The position numbers and the translations under genes are program-made. 64,000 nucleotides of DNA from Rhabdaerophilum sp. SD176 (GTDB lineage: Bacteria > Pseudomonadota > Alphaproteobacteria > Rhizobiales > Beijerinckiaceae), in the NCBI RefSeq assembly GCF_030143245.1, contig NZ_JARJNS010000001.1:310001-374000 (forward strand), written 5' to 3'. The notes under the pieces were generated by a model. It had not been told where the DNA came from, did no database searches, and was given only the letters and a program-made list of their open reading frames with translations. Shown one piece after another: positions 7,403 to 16,868 of this stretch. Every line of letters begins with the position of its first letter. The first letter of the stretch is position 1.

Positions 7403-10400
7403 CTATTTGCGCTTCTCGGCGATGCGGGCAATGTCCTGCATCAGTTTGCGCGTCGCTTCCAGCCGCACCACCGGATCCTCGAACGCGCCGGCAAAGACGA
7501 TCTTCATGTCCGGCCGGACCTTCGCCGTCGTGCCCTTTTCCGCGACATACTGGACGAGGCCGTTCGGATTGGCGAAGGCATTGTCCCTGAAGGCGATGAT
7601 GATGCCCTTCGGCCCGGCATCAACCTTCTCGACATGGGCGCGGCGGCAGAGCAGCTTGATCGCGACGATCTTCATCAGCTGGCCGATTTCCGGCGGCAGC
7701 GGGCCGAACCGGTCGATCAGTTCTGCGGCGAATCCCTCGATATCGCCGTCATTCTCTACCTGCGAAAGCCGACGATAGAGCGCCATGCGCAGGTCGAGAT
7801 CGGCGATGTAATCCTCCGGAATGAGCACCGGCGTGCCGATGGCGATGGTCGGCGACCACGCCTCCTCTTCCGGCAACTCGATCCCCGCCTTGAGGGCGGC
7901 CACCGCCTCTTCCAACATCTGCTGGTAGAGTTCGTAGCCGACTTCCTTGATATGGCCGGATTGCTCGTCGCCCAGCAGGTTGCCGGCGCCGCGGATATCG
8001 AGATCGTGGCTGGCAAGCTGGAATCCGGCCCCCAGCGTATCTAGCGAATGCAAGACCTTGAGCCGGCGCTCGGCATTGGCGGTCAGGGTGCGGTTGACCG
8101 GCAGCGTGAACAGCGCATAGGCCCGCGTCTTCGACCGTCCGACGCGCCCGCGCAACTGGTAGAGCTGGGACAGGCCGAACATGTCGGCGCGATGCACGAT
8201 CAGGGTGTTGGCGGCGGGAATATCGAGACCGGATTCGACAATCGTGGTCGAAAGCAGCACGTCGAACTTGCCGTCATAGAAATCGCTCATCACGGATTCG
8301 AGATCTGTAGCGGACATCTGGCCATGGCCGATGCCGACCCGCACTTCCGGCACATCCTTCTCGAGGAAGGCCTTCACCTCGGCGAGATCGTCGATCCGCG
8401 GCACGACATAGAAGGATTGCCCGCCGCGATAGCGCTCGCGCAACAGCGCCTCGCGCACGACCAGCGGGTCGAACGGAGTGACGAAACTGCGCACGGCCAG
8501 CCGGTCAACCGGCGGCGTGGCGATGATCGAGAGTTCGCGCACGCCGGTCATGGCCAGTTGCAGCGTCCGGGGGATCGGCGTCGCGGACAGCGTCAGCACA
8601 TGGACCTCGGCGCGCAGTTCTTTCAGCCGCTCCTTTTGGGCCACGCCGAAATGCTGCTCCTCGTCAATGATGACAAGACCGAGATCCTTGAAATGGTTGC
8701 CCTTTCCGAGCAGGGCATGGGTGCCGACCAGGATATCCACCGTGCCGTTGGCCATTTCCTCGCGGGTCTTCTTCAGGTCCGCCGCAGTCACCAGCCGCGA
8801 AGCCTGCGCGATCCGCAGCGGCAGGCCGGCAAAACGGTTCTGGAACGTGCGGAAATGCTGCCGCGCGAGCAGGGTTGTCGGCACGATCACCGCGACCTGC
8901 TTGCCCGACATCGCCACCACGAAGGCGGCACGCAACGCGACTTCGGTCTTCCCGAACCCGACATCGCCGCAGACCAGCCGGTCCATCGGCCGGCCCGAGC
9001 CGAGATCGTCGATCACGGCATCAATGGCATTCTGCTGGTCCTCGGTCTCGTCGAAGGGGAACCGCGCGACGAATTCCTCGTAGAGCCCTTCCGGCGGCAC
9101 CAGCCGCGGCGCCTCGCGCGTGAGCCGCTGCGCCGCGATCTTGATCAGCCCCCGCGCCATGTCGCGGATGCGCTGCTTCAGCTTCGCCTTGCGGGCCTGC
9201 CAGGCGCCGCCCCCCAGCCGGTCGAGCGTGGCATCGGTATCCTCCGAGCCATAGCGCGTCAGCAGCTCGATATTCTCGACCGGCAGGAACAGCTTGTCCC
9301 CGCCCGCATAATGGATCTCGAGGCAATCATGCGGTGCGCCGGCCGCGGTGATCGTCTTCAGCCCGATGAATCGCCCGATGCCGTGATCGACATGGACCAC
9401 GACATCGCCAGCCTTCAGGCTGGTGAGTTCGGTGATGAAGTCCTTCGCGCGCTTCTTGCTGCGCTTCGGCCGCGTCAGCCTTTCGCCGAGCAGGTCCTCC
9501 TCGGAGAGCAACACGAAATCCGGTGTCTCGAAACCTTCCTGCAAGGCAATGGTGAGGAGCCCGGCTTCGCCCTCCGGCAGATCCTTGAGATCGTTCAGCG
9601 ATCCGAGCACCCGCTGCTTCGCGAGGCCATGATCGGCCAGCACGCCGCCCAGCCGGTCCCGTGCGCCGTCGCTGCCGGCAGCGAAAACGATCCGGCGGCC
9701 ATCCTTTGCCCGCGCCAGCGCGTGGTCCACCGCTGCCTGGAAGACATTCGCTTCCGGATTGGTGCGTTCCGGCGCGAAATCCCGCCCGCGATGCGTCCGG
9801 GCGGAAAAGATCGTCTTGCCCCCGGCCGATTCCATGGTGAAGGGCGAAACCTCGATCGCCGCGCCGCGCAACGTCTGCCATTCCTCGCGGCTGCGATAGA
9901 GCAGGCCCGGCGGCAGCGGGCGATAGGGCACGGAATGTCCGTCTTCCTGCGTTGAACGGCGCGCCTCGTAATAATCCTCGATCTGGCTCAGCCGCTCCTG
10001 CGCCGCGCCATCGGCCTGTGCGTCAAGCACGAAGACCGTGCCGGGCAGATAGGCCTCGATCGGATCGAGCCCCGCATGGAACAGCGGCAGCCAATGCTCC
10101 ATCCCGATATGCTTGCGACCTTCGCTGATATGCTCGTAAAGCGTGTCGCCGCGCAGATTGGCGCCGAATTGCGTCAGATATCCCTGCCGGAACCGCTTGA
10201 TCGCCTCGGATGTGAGCTGGAACTCGCTCATCGGCACCATTTCCAGCGCGCGGAGCTGGGCGGAAGAGCGCTGCGTCTCCGGGTCGAAACTGCGGATGGA
10301 TTCCAGCGTGTCGCCGAAAAAGTCGAGCCGGACCGGCTCGGCAAAACCCGGCGGGAAAAGATCGACAATCCCGCCGCGCAGCGCATATTCGCCGACATCG

Positions 10401-10918
10401 CGCACGGTGGAACTGCGCTGGTAGCCATTCGCCTCCAGCCAGCCCGTGATCTCGCCGAGATCGATGGCATTGCCTGGCGCAGCCGAAAAGCTCTGCCGGG
10501 CCACGAAAGCTGCCGGCGGCAGCTTCTGCAGCACGGCATTGACCGTGGTGACGAGCACGCGCGGCCGCGCGCCTCCGCGCGAACGGACGAGCCGCGCCAG
10601 GCATTCCATGCGCCGCGCGACAAGGCTCGCATTCGGCGAGGCGCGGTCATAGGGTTGGCAATCCCAGGCCGGGAGCGAGAGCACCTCGATTTCCGGTGCA
10701 AAAGCCTGCAGGGCGCCCTGCACTTCCGCCTGCCGCAGCCCGTCCCGGGCAACGAAGGTCATCAGCGCGGGCGCCTCGATGCCGCGGGCGAAGCGCAGGC
10801 GCGCCAGTTCGGCCAGAACCAGCCCAGCCGCGCCATCCGCCACATCCGCAAGCAGGACAGGCGAAGCCTTCTGGAGGGCATGGTCGAGGCCAGCCTGGAC
10901 GAGCGGTGGAAACAGCAT
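7403..10918 (-). CDS. mfd: Transcription-repair coupling factor Mfd
   Basis: Mfd displaces RNA polymerase stalled at DNA lesions and recruits UvrA. The 1171-residue protein has the full family layout. It carries an N-terminal UvrB-homology region (about 1-400), the RNAP-interaction domain (VDHGIGRFIGL, about 510-520), and RecG-like translocase domains with Walker A GDVGFGKT (about 651-658) and Walker B DEEQ (about 752-755). The C-terminal TRCF domain is also present. The frame opens at a TTG (10927); the ATG three codons later (10918) is preferred. It lies 52 bp downstream of sdhE on the same strand, and the two may be cotranscribed. Confidence 0.96.
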   Translation of the reverse strand: MLFPPLVQAGLDHALQKASPVLLADVADGAAGLVLAELARLRFARGIEAPALMTFVARDGLRQAEVQGALQAFAPEIEVLSLPAWDCQPYDRASPNASLVARRMECLARLVRSRGGARPRVLVTTVNAVLQKLPPAAFVARQSFSAAPGNAIDLGEITGWLEANGYQRSSTVRDVGEYALRGGIVDLFPPGFAEPVRLDFFGDTLESIRSFDPETQRSSAQLRALEMVPMSEFQLTSEAIKRFRQGYLTQFGANLRGDTLYEHISEGRKHIGMEHWLPLFHAGLDPIEAYLPGTVFVLDAQADGAAQERLSQIEDYYEARRSTQEDGHSVPYRPLPPGLLYRSREEWQTLRGAAIEVSPFTMESAGGKTIFSARTHRGRDFAPERTNPEANVFQAAVDHALARAKDGRRIVFAAGSDGARDRLGGVLADHGLAKQRVLGSLNDLKDLPEGEAGLLTIALQEGFETPDFVLLSEEDLLGERLTRPKRSKKRAKDFITELTSLKAGDVVVHVDHGIGRFIGLKTITAAGAPHDCLEIHYAGGDKLFLPVENIELLTRYGSEDTDATLDRLGGGAWQARKAKLKQRIRDMARGLIKIAAQRLTREAPRLVPPEGLYEEFVARFPFDETEDQQNAIDAVIDDLGSGRPMDRLVCGDVGFGKTEVALRAAFVVAMSGKQVAVIVPTTLLARQHFRTFQNRFAGLPLRIAQASRLVTAADLKKTREEMANGTVDILVGTHALLGKGNHFKDLGLVIIDEEQHFGVAQKERLKELRAEVHVLTLSATPIPRTLQLAMTGVRELSIIATPPVDRLAVRSFVTPFDPLVVREALLRERYRGGQSFYVVPRIDDLAEVKAFLEKDVPEVRVGIGHGQMSATDLESVMSDFYDGKFDVLLSTTIVESGLDIPAANTLIVHRADMFGLSQLYQLRGRVGRSKTRAYALFTLPVNRTLTANAERRLKVLHSLDTLGAGFQLASHDLDIRGAGNLLGDEQSGHIKEVGYELYQQMLEEAVAALKAGIELPEEEAWSPTIAIGTPVLIPEDYIADLDLRMALYRRLSQVENDGDIEGFAAELIDRFGPLPPEIGQLMKIVAIKLLCRRAHVEKVDAGPKGIIIAFRDNAFANPNGLVQYVAEKGTTAKVRPDMKIVFAGAFEDPVVRLEATRKLMQDIARIAEKRK

Positions 10919-10970
10919 ACGAATCAACTCGATAGGATCGGGCGCCGGAAGGGTATGCCCTCAGTGCCGG

Positions 10971-11267
10971 TCAGAGATCGATCGGCTTGTCATGGGTGTG
11001 ATACGCCTTCAGGCCCCGGAAGACCGGCGTATCGTAATTCTCTGGCACCGGTTCGCCCTGCGCGATCCACGAGAAAAGATCGCGGTCGGGCACCTCGATC
11101 AGCGCCTCGAACAGGTCCATCTCGCCCTCGGTCAGCGTCTCGATGACGGATTCGGCATAGCGGCCCATCAGCAGGTCCATCTCGCGCGTGCCGCGATGCC
11201 AGGCACGGAACAGCAGACGCTTGCGGCGCGGTTCGAGGCCCGCAGTGGAACGGGAAAGGCCGGTCAT
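10971..11267 (-). CDS. sdhE: FAD assembly factor SdhE (succinate dehydrogenase assembly factor 2 family)
   Basis: This is a 98-residue, five-helix-type small protein. It carries the signature RGTREMDLLMG, in which the RGxxE motif is the one needed for covalent flavinylation of the succinate dehydrogenase flavoprotein subunit SdhA. Other conserved pieces are RRKRLLFRAWHR at the start, LFEALIEVPDRDLFSWI in the middle and GLKAYH near the C-terminus. The start is the ATG at 11267; the open frame extends upstream but adds non-conserved residues. It is divergent from recG, as is common in Alphaproteobacteria, where mfd, sdhE and recG are neighbours. Confidence 0.93.
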   Translation of the reverse strand: MTGLSRSTAGLEPRRKRLLFRAWHRGTREMDLLMGRYAESVIETLTEGEMDLFEALIEVPDRDLFSWIAQGEPVPENYDTPVFRGLKAYHTHDKPIDL

Positions 11268-11424
11268 GGCGGCTCCGGGAGGGTTCGGTCGGAAAACACC
11301 GTCCGAATGAAGGGGGAAGCCAGGCGAAGTCAAGCCGTTTCCGCAGGGCTGCGACGGCATGGGCCGGGCCGCCCCCTTCTCGCCGGTCCTTGGCCCCGGC
11401 ACCGCCTTGGTCTATCGGAAAGGG

Positions 11425-13527
11425 ATGCGCCCGAAGGAACTCGATCCCTATTTCAGCCTGGTCACGCGGCTTCCGGGCATCGGCCCGAAACTGGCGCCGC
11501 TCTATGATACGCTGCTCCGCCGGAACGGACAGCCGGCGCGCCTGCTGGATCTGGCACTGCATCTGCCGGTGGATCTGATCGACCGTTCGCTTTCCCCTTC
11601 GATCCGCGCCATGCCGAACGAGGGCATCGTTACTTTCCAGGCGGTCGTCGAGGCCCACAAGCCGCCCCCGCCCGGGCGCGCCCGGGCGCCCTTCCGTGTG
11701 ATCGTCGGCGACGAGACCGGCGATGTCACGCTTGTCTTCTTCCGGCTGCCGAAAGCGCAGATCGAACAGATGCTGCCTATCGGCGCCAGCCGGGTGATTT
11801 CCGGCCGGGTCGAGCTGTTCGACGGGCTCCGCCAGATCGCCCATCCCGACCGGATCCTGCCGCCGGATCGCTTCTCGCCGGACACCGCCTTCGAGCCGGT
11901 CTATCCGCTGACGGAGGGCCTTTCCTCGAAGCGCGTGCAGAATGCTGCTTTGGCCGCGCTGGAACGCCTGCCTGCCCTGCAGGAATGGCACGATCCCTCA
12001 CTCGCCGGGCGCTTCGGCTGGCCGGCCTTCCGCGAGGCTCTGCAAGCCCTGCACCAGCCACGCCAGCCGGCGGATCTCGACCCGCAGAGCCTCGCCTATC
12101 GCCGCCTCGCCTATGACGAGTTCCTCGCCGGCCAGCTTGCCCTGCAGATGGTGCGCGCCCGCCAGCGGGGCCCGCGCGGGCGGGCGCTGAGAGGCGATGG
12201 CCGCCTGCGCGAGCGTATCCTCGCCGCCCTGCCCTATGCGCTGACCGGCGCGCAGAGCCGCGCCCTTGCCGAGATCGAGGCCGATCTCGCCGAGCCCGAG
12301 CGGATGCTCCGCCTGCTCCAGGGCGATGTCGGCGCCGGCAAGACCATCGTCGCACTGCTCGCTATGGCGATGGCGGTCGAGGCCGGCGCGCAGGCAGCCA
12401 TGATGGCACCGACGGAAATCCTCGCCCGCCAGCACGCCGAGCGCCTCGCCCCTCTGGCTGACGCCGCCGGGATCCGCCTCGCCCTGTTGACCGGCCGGGC
12501 CGGCAGCGCCGAAAGGCAGGCCGTTCTGGCCGGGCTCGCCTCCGGGACGATCCAGATCGTCGTCGGCACCCATGCCCTGTTCCAGGACGATGTCGCCTTC
12601 GCCGATCTCGGCCTCGCGATTGTCGACGAGCAGCACCGTTTCGGCGTCCATCAGCGCCTTGCCCTCGCACGGAAGGGCGAGGCAGTCGACCTGCTGGTCA
12701 TGACCGCCACCCCGATCCCGCGGACGCTCGTCCTCGGCTATTTCGGCGATCTCGATGTCTCGGTGCTCGACGAGAAGCCGCCGGGCCGCAAGCCAATCGA
12801 CACGCGCCTCGTCAGCCAGGACCGGCTGGCCGAGATGGTCGGCGGCATCGGCCGCGCCATTTCCGGCGGCGCGCGCGTCTACTGGGTCTGCCCGCTGGTC
12901 GGCGAAAGCGAGAAGCTCGATCTTGCCGCTGCCGAGGAGCGTTTCGAGGATCTTGACCGCCATTTCCCCGGCAAGGTCGGGCTGGTTCACGGCAAGATGC
13001 CAGGCGCCTCGAAGGACGAGACCCTTGCCCGCTTCGCCCGGGGCGATCTTTCCGTTCTCGTCGCCACCACGGTGATCGAGGTCGGCGTCGATGTGCCCGA
13101 GGCGACGATCATGGTGATCGAGGAGGCGCAGCGCTTCGGCCTCGCCCAGCTGCACCAGTTGCGCGGCCGCGTGGGTCGCGGAGGCGATAAATCGACCACG
13201 ATCCTGCTCTATCGCGGGCCGCTCTCGGAAACCGCGCGCGCCCGGCTGGAAATCCTCCGTCAGACCGAGGACGGCTTCCGGATCGCCGAAGAGGACCTCC
13301 GCCTGCGCGGCGAGGGCGATGTCCTCGGCACCCGGCAATCCGGCGTGCCAGGCTTCCGGATCGGCCGGCTCGATCTCCATCAGGACTTGCTGAAGATGGC
13401 CCGCGATGACGCCATCCTTGCCTTGCAGCGCGATCCCGGGCTCGACACACCGCGCGGCGCCGCGTTGCGGATGCTGCTCTACCTGTTCGAACGTGACGAG
13501 GCGATCCGCCTGATGAATGCGGGCTGA
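11425..13527 (+). CDS. recG: ATP-dependent DNA helicase RecG
   Basis: RecG remodels stalled replication forks and Holliday junctions. From the ATG at 11425 the protein has 700 residues. An N-terminal wedge/OB domain (about 60-150) is followed by helicase motor domains. These have Walker A GDVGAGKT (300-307), APTEILARQHAE (motif Ia), Walker B DEQH (401-404), TATPIPRTL (motif III) and the C-terminal HQLRGRVGRG block. The frame could start at 11359, but those 22 residues are not family-like. recG is divergent from sdhE and ends only 6 bp from the convergent DUF502 gene. Confidence 0.95.
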   Translation: MRPKELDPYFSLVTRLPGIGPKLAPLYDTLLRRNGQPARLLDLALHLPVDLIDRSLSPSIRAMPNEGIVTFQAVVEAHKPPPPGRARAPFRVIVGDETGDVTLVFFRLPKAQIEQMLPIGASRVISGRVELFDGLRQIAHPDRILPPDRFSPDTAFEPVYPLTEGLSSKRVQNAALAALERLPALQEWHDPSLAGRFGWPAFREALQALHQPRQPADLDPQSLAYRRLAYDEFLAGQLALQMVRARQRGPRGRALRGDGRLRERILAALPYALTGAQSRALAEIEADLAEPERMLRLLQGDVGAGKTIVALLAMAMAVEAGAQAAMMAPTEILARQHAERLAPLADAAGIRLALLTGRAGSAERQAVLAGLASGTIQIVVGTHALFQDDVAFADLGLAIVDEQHRFGVHQRLALARKGEAVDLLVMTATPIPRTLVLGYFGDLDVSVLDEKPPGRKPIDTRLVSQDRLAEMVGGIGRAISGGARVYWVCPLVGESEKLDLAAAEERFEDLDRHFPGKVGLVHGKMPGASKDETLARFARGDLSVLVATTVIEVGVDVPEATIMVIEEAQRFGLAQLHQLRGRVGRGGDKSTTILLYRGPLSETARARLEILRQTEDGFRIAEEDLRLRGEGDVLGTRQSGVPGFRIGRLDLHQDLLKMARDDAILALQRDPGLDTPRGAALRMLLYLFERDEAIRLMNAG

Positions 13528-13533
13528 GCCGGC

Positions 13534-14301
13534 TCAGGACGCTTCGGGCGGCGGCAGCGTCGGCGGCTTCTTCCGGCGACCCGAAGCCTTCAGACGTTCC
13601 ACGGCCTCGATCGCTGCATTGCGCGGCTCCTCGTCGCCGGGCCGCAGCAGGCCGAGCGACATCACGATCTTTGCAGCATCATCGACCGAAATCGGCACCT
13701 CGACCACGCGGCTCTTGGCGACATAGAAGAAAAAGCCCGTTGTCGGGTTGGGCGCGCAGGGCAGGAAAACCGAGATGAATTCCTCTTCCGGTGGCAGGCC
13801 ACCTTCGATATCGGGAATCGGCGGCGTGGAGAGAAACACGATCGACCAGCAGCCCGGTGCCGGATATTCAACCAGCCCGACGGTGCGGAACGACGTGCCG
13901 CTCTGCGAGAAGATCGTCTCGAAAATCTGCTTCGTCGAGCGGTAGAGCCCGCGCACGACCGGCATTCGGGCCAGCAACGTCTCGCCGAAATCCAGTAGCG
14001 TCCGGCCGACAAGGTTGGCGGTGAGAAAGCCCAGCATTGTCAAGCCGATGACGAGCACCAGGATCCCGAAACCGGGAATCGCGAAGGGCAGATAGGTTTC
14101 CGGCAGATAGATCTGCGGAATGATCGGCTTCACCCAGCCATCGACCCAGTTGATGATCCAGAACGACAGATAGATGGTGATGACGACCGGGCCGCTGACG
14201 ACGATCCCGGTGAGGAAATAGTTCCGCAAGCGCTGACCCGCAGTCAGCCTCTTGGCGCTGCTCGACAACGGCGCGTCAGGGTCAGGCATCAATCCGCTCA
14301 T
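13534..14301 (-). CDS. DUF502 family inner-membrane protein
   Basis: This is a 255-residue protein of the DUF502 (COG2928) family. It has a short Arg/Lys-containing N-terminus and two membrane segments (about residues 28-50, YFLTGIVVSGPVVITIYLSF, and about 70-95). A conserved cytoplasmic or periplasmic domain follows, with the family blocks RSTKQIFETIF and VFLPCAPNPTTGFFFYV. The biochemical role of the family is unknown; distant homologues include the plant LCV (like-COV) proteins of vascular patterning. It follows lpxB after 17 bp on the same strand, so it is probably the last gene of the envelope cluster. Confidence 0.88.
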   Translation of the reverse strand: MSGLMPDPDAPLSSSAKRLTAGQRLRNYFLTGIVVSGPVVITIYLSFWIINWVDGWVKPIIPQIYLPETYLPFAIPGFGILVLVIGLTMLGFLTANLVGRTLLDFGETLLARMPVVRGLYRSTKQIFETIFSQSGTSFRTVGLVEYPAPGCWSIVFLSTPPIPDIEGGLPPEEEFISVFLPCAPNPTTGFFFYVAKSRVVEVPISVDDAAKIVMSLGLLRPGDEEPRNAAIEAVERLKASGRRKKPPTLPPPEAS

Positions 14302-14318
14302 GGCTCATCGCTTCCGGC

Positions 14319-15488
14319 TCATGTCTTGCGACGTTTCGCCATCACGTCAAGCACAAGCCGTGCCGCTTTCTCGCTCGGGCCTGCCCCGTCATCGCGCATG
14401 CGCTGCTCCAGCCGGGCGAAAGCCTCGATCTGCGCGGCCCGGGCGGGCGTTTCATCGACAAGCGCCAGCACAGCCGGTGCCAACCGGGCGGCCATGGCCT
14501 CCTCCTGCAGGAATTCCGGCACTGCCCGCTCGTCGAGAATCAGATTGGGCAGGATCACCGACGGCACCTTGATGAGGCGCCGGGCGATGAAGGCTTCCCA
14601 TGCCGCCACGCGGTAGGCCGCAACCGTGGGGATGCCGGCCAGCGCAAGTTCGAGGGTCACCGTGCCGGAAGCCGCGAGCGCAACCCGCGCCTCCCGGAAG
14701 GCCGCACGTTTGGCCACGTCATCGGCGATGACCTCGATCGGCAGGTTGGCTGCTTCGATCCGGCGGCGCACCTCCGGCTCGAGGCGCTTCAATGTCGGCA
14801 GCACCCAGCGCAAACCTGGCCGCTGCCTCAATGAATCGCGGACTGTCTCAAGAAAGACCGGCAGGAGGTGGTGCAATTCCGCATGTCGTGAACCCGGCAG
14901 CAGCAGTGCCAGCGCCCGCCCTGCATCCGCCCGCACGGCAGCCTCCGTTTCATCCCGCGGACGGTATTCGCCGAGCCGTTCGATCAGCGGATGCCCGACA
15001 TAATGGCCGACAGGGCCGCCGAGCCGCGCCAGAGCCGCCGGCTCGAAAGGCAGCAGGCAGAGAATGTCGTCGATATAGGGTTTCATGGCCGGCGCGCGGC
15101 CAGGCCGCCAGGCCCAGACGCTCGGGCACACCCAATGGACAATCGGGATGGCCGGCGCCCCGGCCCGGACGCGGCGCGCGACACGCTTGCAGAAATCCGG
15201 GGAATCGATGGTCAGAACGAGATCCGGCTTCCAGGCGATGATGCTCTCCGCCGTCTCGCGGATCCGCCGCATCAGAAGCGGCAGCCGCCGGATGACGGGG
15301 CCGAGCCCCATCACCGCGATATCCGCCTGATCGAAAAGGCTTTCCAGCCCGGCCGCCTTGAGCACCGGCCCACCAACGCCCCGCGCCTCGACCGGAATAC
15401 CGCGCTCCGCCAGCGCCTTCAGCAGGCTGGCGCCCAGCTCATCCCCCGAAGCCTCGCCGGCGACGATGGCGATGCGCAACGGCGCCAT
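14319..15488 (-). CDS. lpxB: Lipid-A-disaccharide synthase LpxB
   Basis: LpxB joins UDP-2,3-diacylglucosamine and lipid X to give the lipid A disaccharide. It is 389 residues from the ATG at 15488, a normal length. Family marks include IAIVAGEASGDELGASL at the start, GVGGP, HWVCPSVWAWRPGR (about 120-133), LPFEP and LLPGSRHAEL. The GT19 C-terminal ALAASGTVTLELALAG is also clear. The frame is open to a TTG that overlaps the lpxA stop, so close coupling to lpxA is likely. lpxI, which usually sits between lpxA and lpxB in this group, is absent. Confidence 0.95.
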   Translation of the reverse strand: MAPLRIAIVAGEASGDELGASLLKALAERGIPVEARGVGGPVLKAAGLESLFDQADIAVMGLGPVIRRLPLLMRRIRETAESIIAWKPDLVLTIDSPDFCKRVARRVRAGAPAIPIVHWVCPSVWAWRPGRAPAMKPYIDDILCLLPFEPAALARLGGPVGHYVGHPLIERLGEYRPRDETEAAVRADAGRALALLLPGSRHAELHHLLPVFLETVRDSLRQRPGLRWVLPTLKRLEPEVRRRIEAANLPIEVIADDVAKRAAFREARVALAASGTVTLELALAGIPTVAAYRVAAWEAFIARRLIKVPSVILPNLILDERAVPEFLQEEAMAARLAPAVLALVDETPARAAQIEAFARLEQRMRDDGAGPSEKAARLVLDVMAKRRKT

Positions 15489-15493
15489 CGGGC

Positions 15494-16309
15494 TCAACTG
15501 GCCGGCTCGTTCGTCCGGACATCCCGCGGCGTGCAGATCGAGCGATCGCCACCCTCGCGGATGAAATCGAGAATCTCATGCACGAGGGGATGCGCATCGA
15601 ACTCGCTCGCCACATCCTCGACGCGCTCCTTCAGTGTGCCTTCCGGTGCGAAAAGCAGGCGATAGGCCCGCCTGAGTTCATGAACCTGTTCGAGCGAGAA
15701 GCCGCGCCGCTTCAGGCCAACGATGTTGAGGCCCGAAAGCATGGCAGCCCGGCTTTCACCGACAGCCATGCCATAGGGGATCACGTCATTCCCGACGCCG
15801 GACATCGCGCCGACAAAGGCATGGTCGCCCAGCCGCACGAACTGGTGCACGCCCGCCCCGCCGCCGATGATGACATAATCACCGACGCGGCAATGTCCGG
15901 CCAGCATCACATTATTGGAGAAGATGACATGGTTGCCGACAATGCAATCATGCGCGACATGGCTGTAGGCGAGGAAGGTGCAGTTATCGCCAACCTTGGT
16001 CAGCGATCCGCCACCGCCCGTGCCGGGATTCATCGTCACGCCCTCGCGGATCGTGCATCGGGCCCCGATCTCCAGCCGCGTGATCTCGCCCTTGAACTTG
16101 AGGTCCTGCGGCTCATGACCGAGGGAGGCAAACGGGAAGACCCGCGTGCCGGCGCCGATGGTCGTATGCCCGGCAATCGCCACATGGCTCTTCAGTTCGA
16201 CGCCATCGCCAAGTTCGACATGCGGCCCCACCACACAGAACGGGCCGATCTTGACATCGGCACCGAGCTTTGCGGCAGGATCGATGATCGAGGAAGGATG
16301 AATGCTCAC
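15494..16309 (-). CDS. lpxA: UDP-N-acetylglucosamine acyltransferase LpxA
   Basis: LpxA transfers a 3-hydroxyacyl chain to UDP-GlcNAc, the first step of lipid A synthesis. The 271-residue protein opens with a left-handed beta-helix of hexapeptide repeats (AKLGADVKIGPFCVVGPHVELGDG and onward; catalytic His in AYSHVAHDC). It ends in the helical C-terminal domain. The start codon is GTG, preceded by a GAGGAG ribosome site about 11 nt upstream; no ATG fits. It lies 15 bp downstream of fabZ in the lpxD-fabZ-lpxA-lpxB run. Confidence 0.95.
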   Translation of the reverse strand: MSIHPSSIIDPAAKLGADVKIGPFCVVGPHVELGDGVELKSHVAIAGHTTIGAGTRVFPFASLGHEPQDLKFKGEITRLEIGARCTIREGVTMNPGTGGGGSLTKVGDNCTFLAYSHVAHDCIVGNHVIFSNNVMLAGHCRVGDYVIIGGGAGVHQFVRLGDHAFVGAMSGVGNDVIPYGMAVGESRAAMLSGLNIVGLKRRGFSLEQVHELRRAYRLLFAPEGTLKERVEDVASEFDAHPLVHEILDFIREGGDRSICTPRDVRTNEPAS

Positions 16310-16324
16310 GAAACCCGGTACTCC

Positions 16325-16810
16325 TCAGTCAATCACGATCATGGCGCCGAGTTCGGCTTCAGCCACAAGCTGGCCTTCTACCTTGGCCTCGCCCTTGAAC
16401 CACCACATATTGCGCCGGCGATTGAGCCGCGTCATGTGATATTCGAGCCGGTCGCCCGGGACGACGGGCTTGCGGAACTTGCACTTGTCGACGGTCATGA
16501 AATAGACGACCTTCGCCCGGCCGCCGGCCTCGCCGGAAGCAACGCAGGCCGCCCCGGCCGTCTGGGCCATCCCTTCGACGATCAGAACCCCCGGCATGAC
16601 CGGCTGACCCGGAAAATGGCCGAGAAAATGCGGTTCGTTGAACGTCACGTTCTTCACACCGACGATCTTCGCCGTTCCTTCCATATAGGTGATCTTGTCC
16701 ACCATCAGGAAGGGATAGCGATGCGGCAGGCATTCCATCAGCTTGAGGATGTCCAGCGTCTGGATCTCGCGCGGCTGGGCCCCGTCGGCAGGCACGGCAA
16801 TCTCGCTCAT
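16325..16810 (-). CDS. fabZ: 3-hydroxyacyl-ACP dehydratase FabZ
   Basis: FabZ dehydrates 3-hydroxyacyl-ACP in fatty acid elongation and competes with LpxA and LpxD for the same substrate, which explains its place between them. The protein is 161 residues. The hot-dog-fold motif [17 protein letters not shown] contains the catalytic His. [22 protein letters not shown] (split here by eye at PVMPG) carries the catalytic Glu. The C-terminal [14 protein letters not shown] strand is normal. The N-terminus is about 15 residues longer than in E. coli, common in Alphaproteobacteria. Confidence 0.95.
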   Translation of the reverse strand: MSEIAVPADGAQPREIQTLDILKLMECLPHRYPFLMVDKITYMEGTAKIVGVKNVTFNEPHFLGHFPGQPVMPGVLIVEGMAQTAGAACVASGEAGGRAKVVYFMTVDKCKFRKPVVPGDRLEYHMTRLNRRRNMWWFKGEAKVEGQLVAEAELGAMIVID

Positions 16811-16868
16811 CAGTCAATTCTCCGGTCATCAAACCGCGGGCGGCCCTGAGGCCGTTCACACCGCGTCC

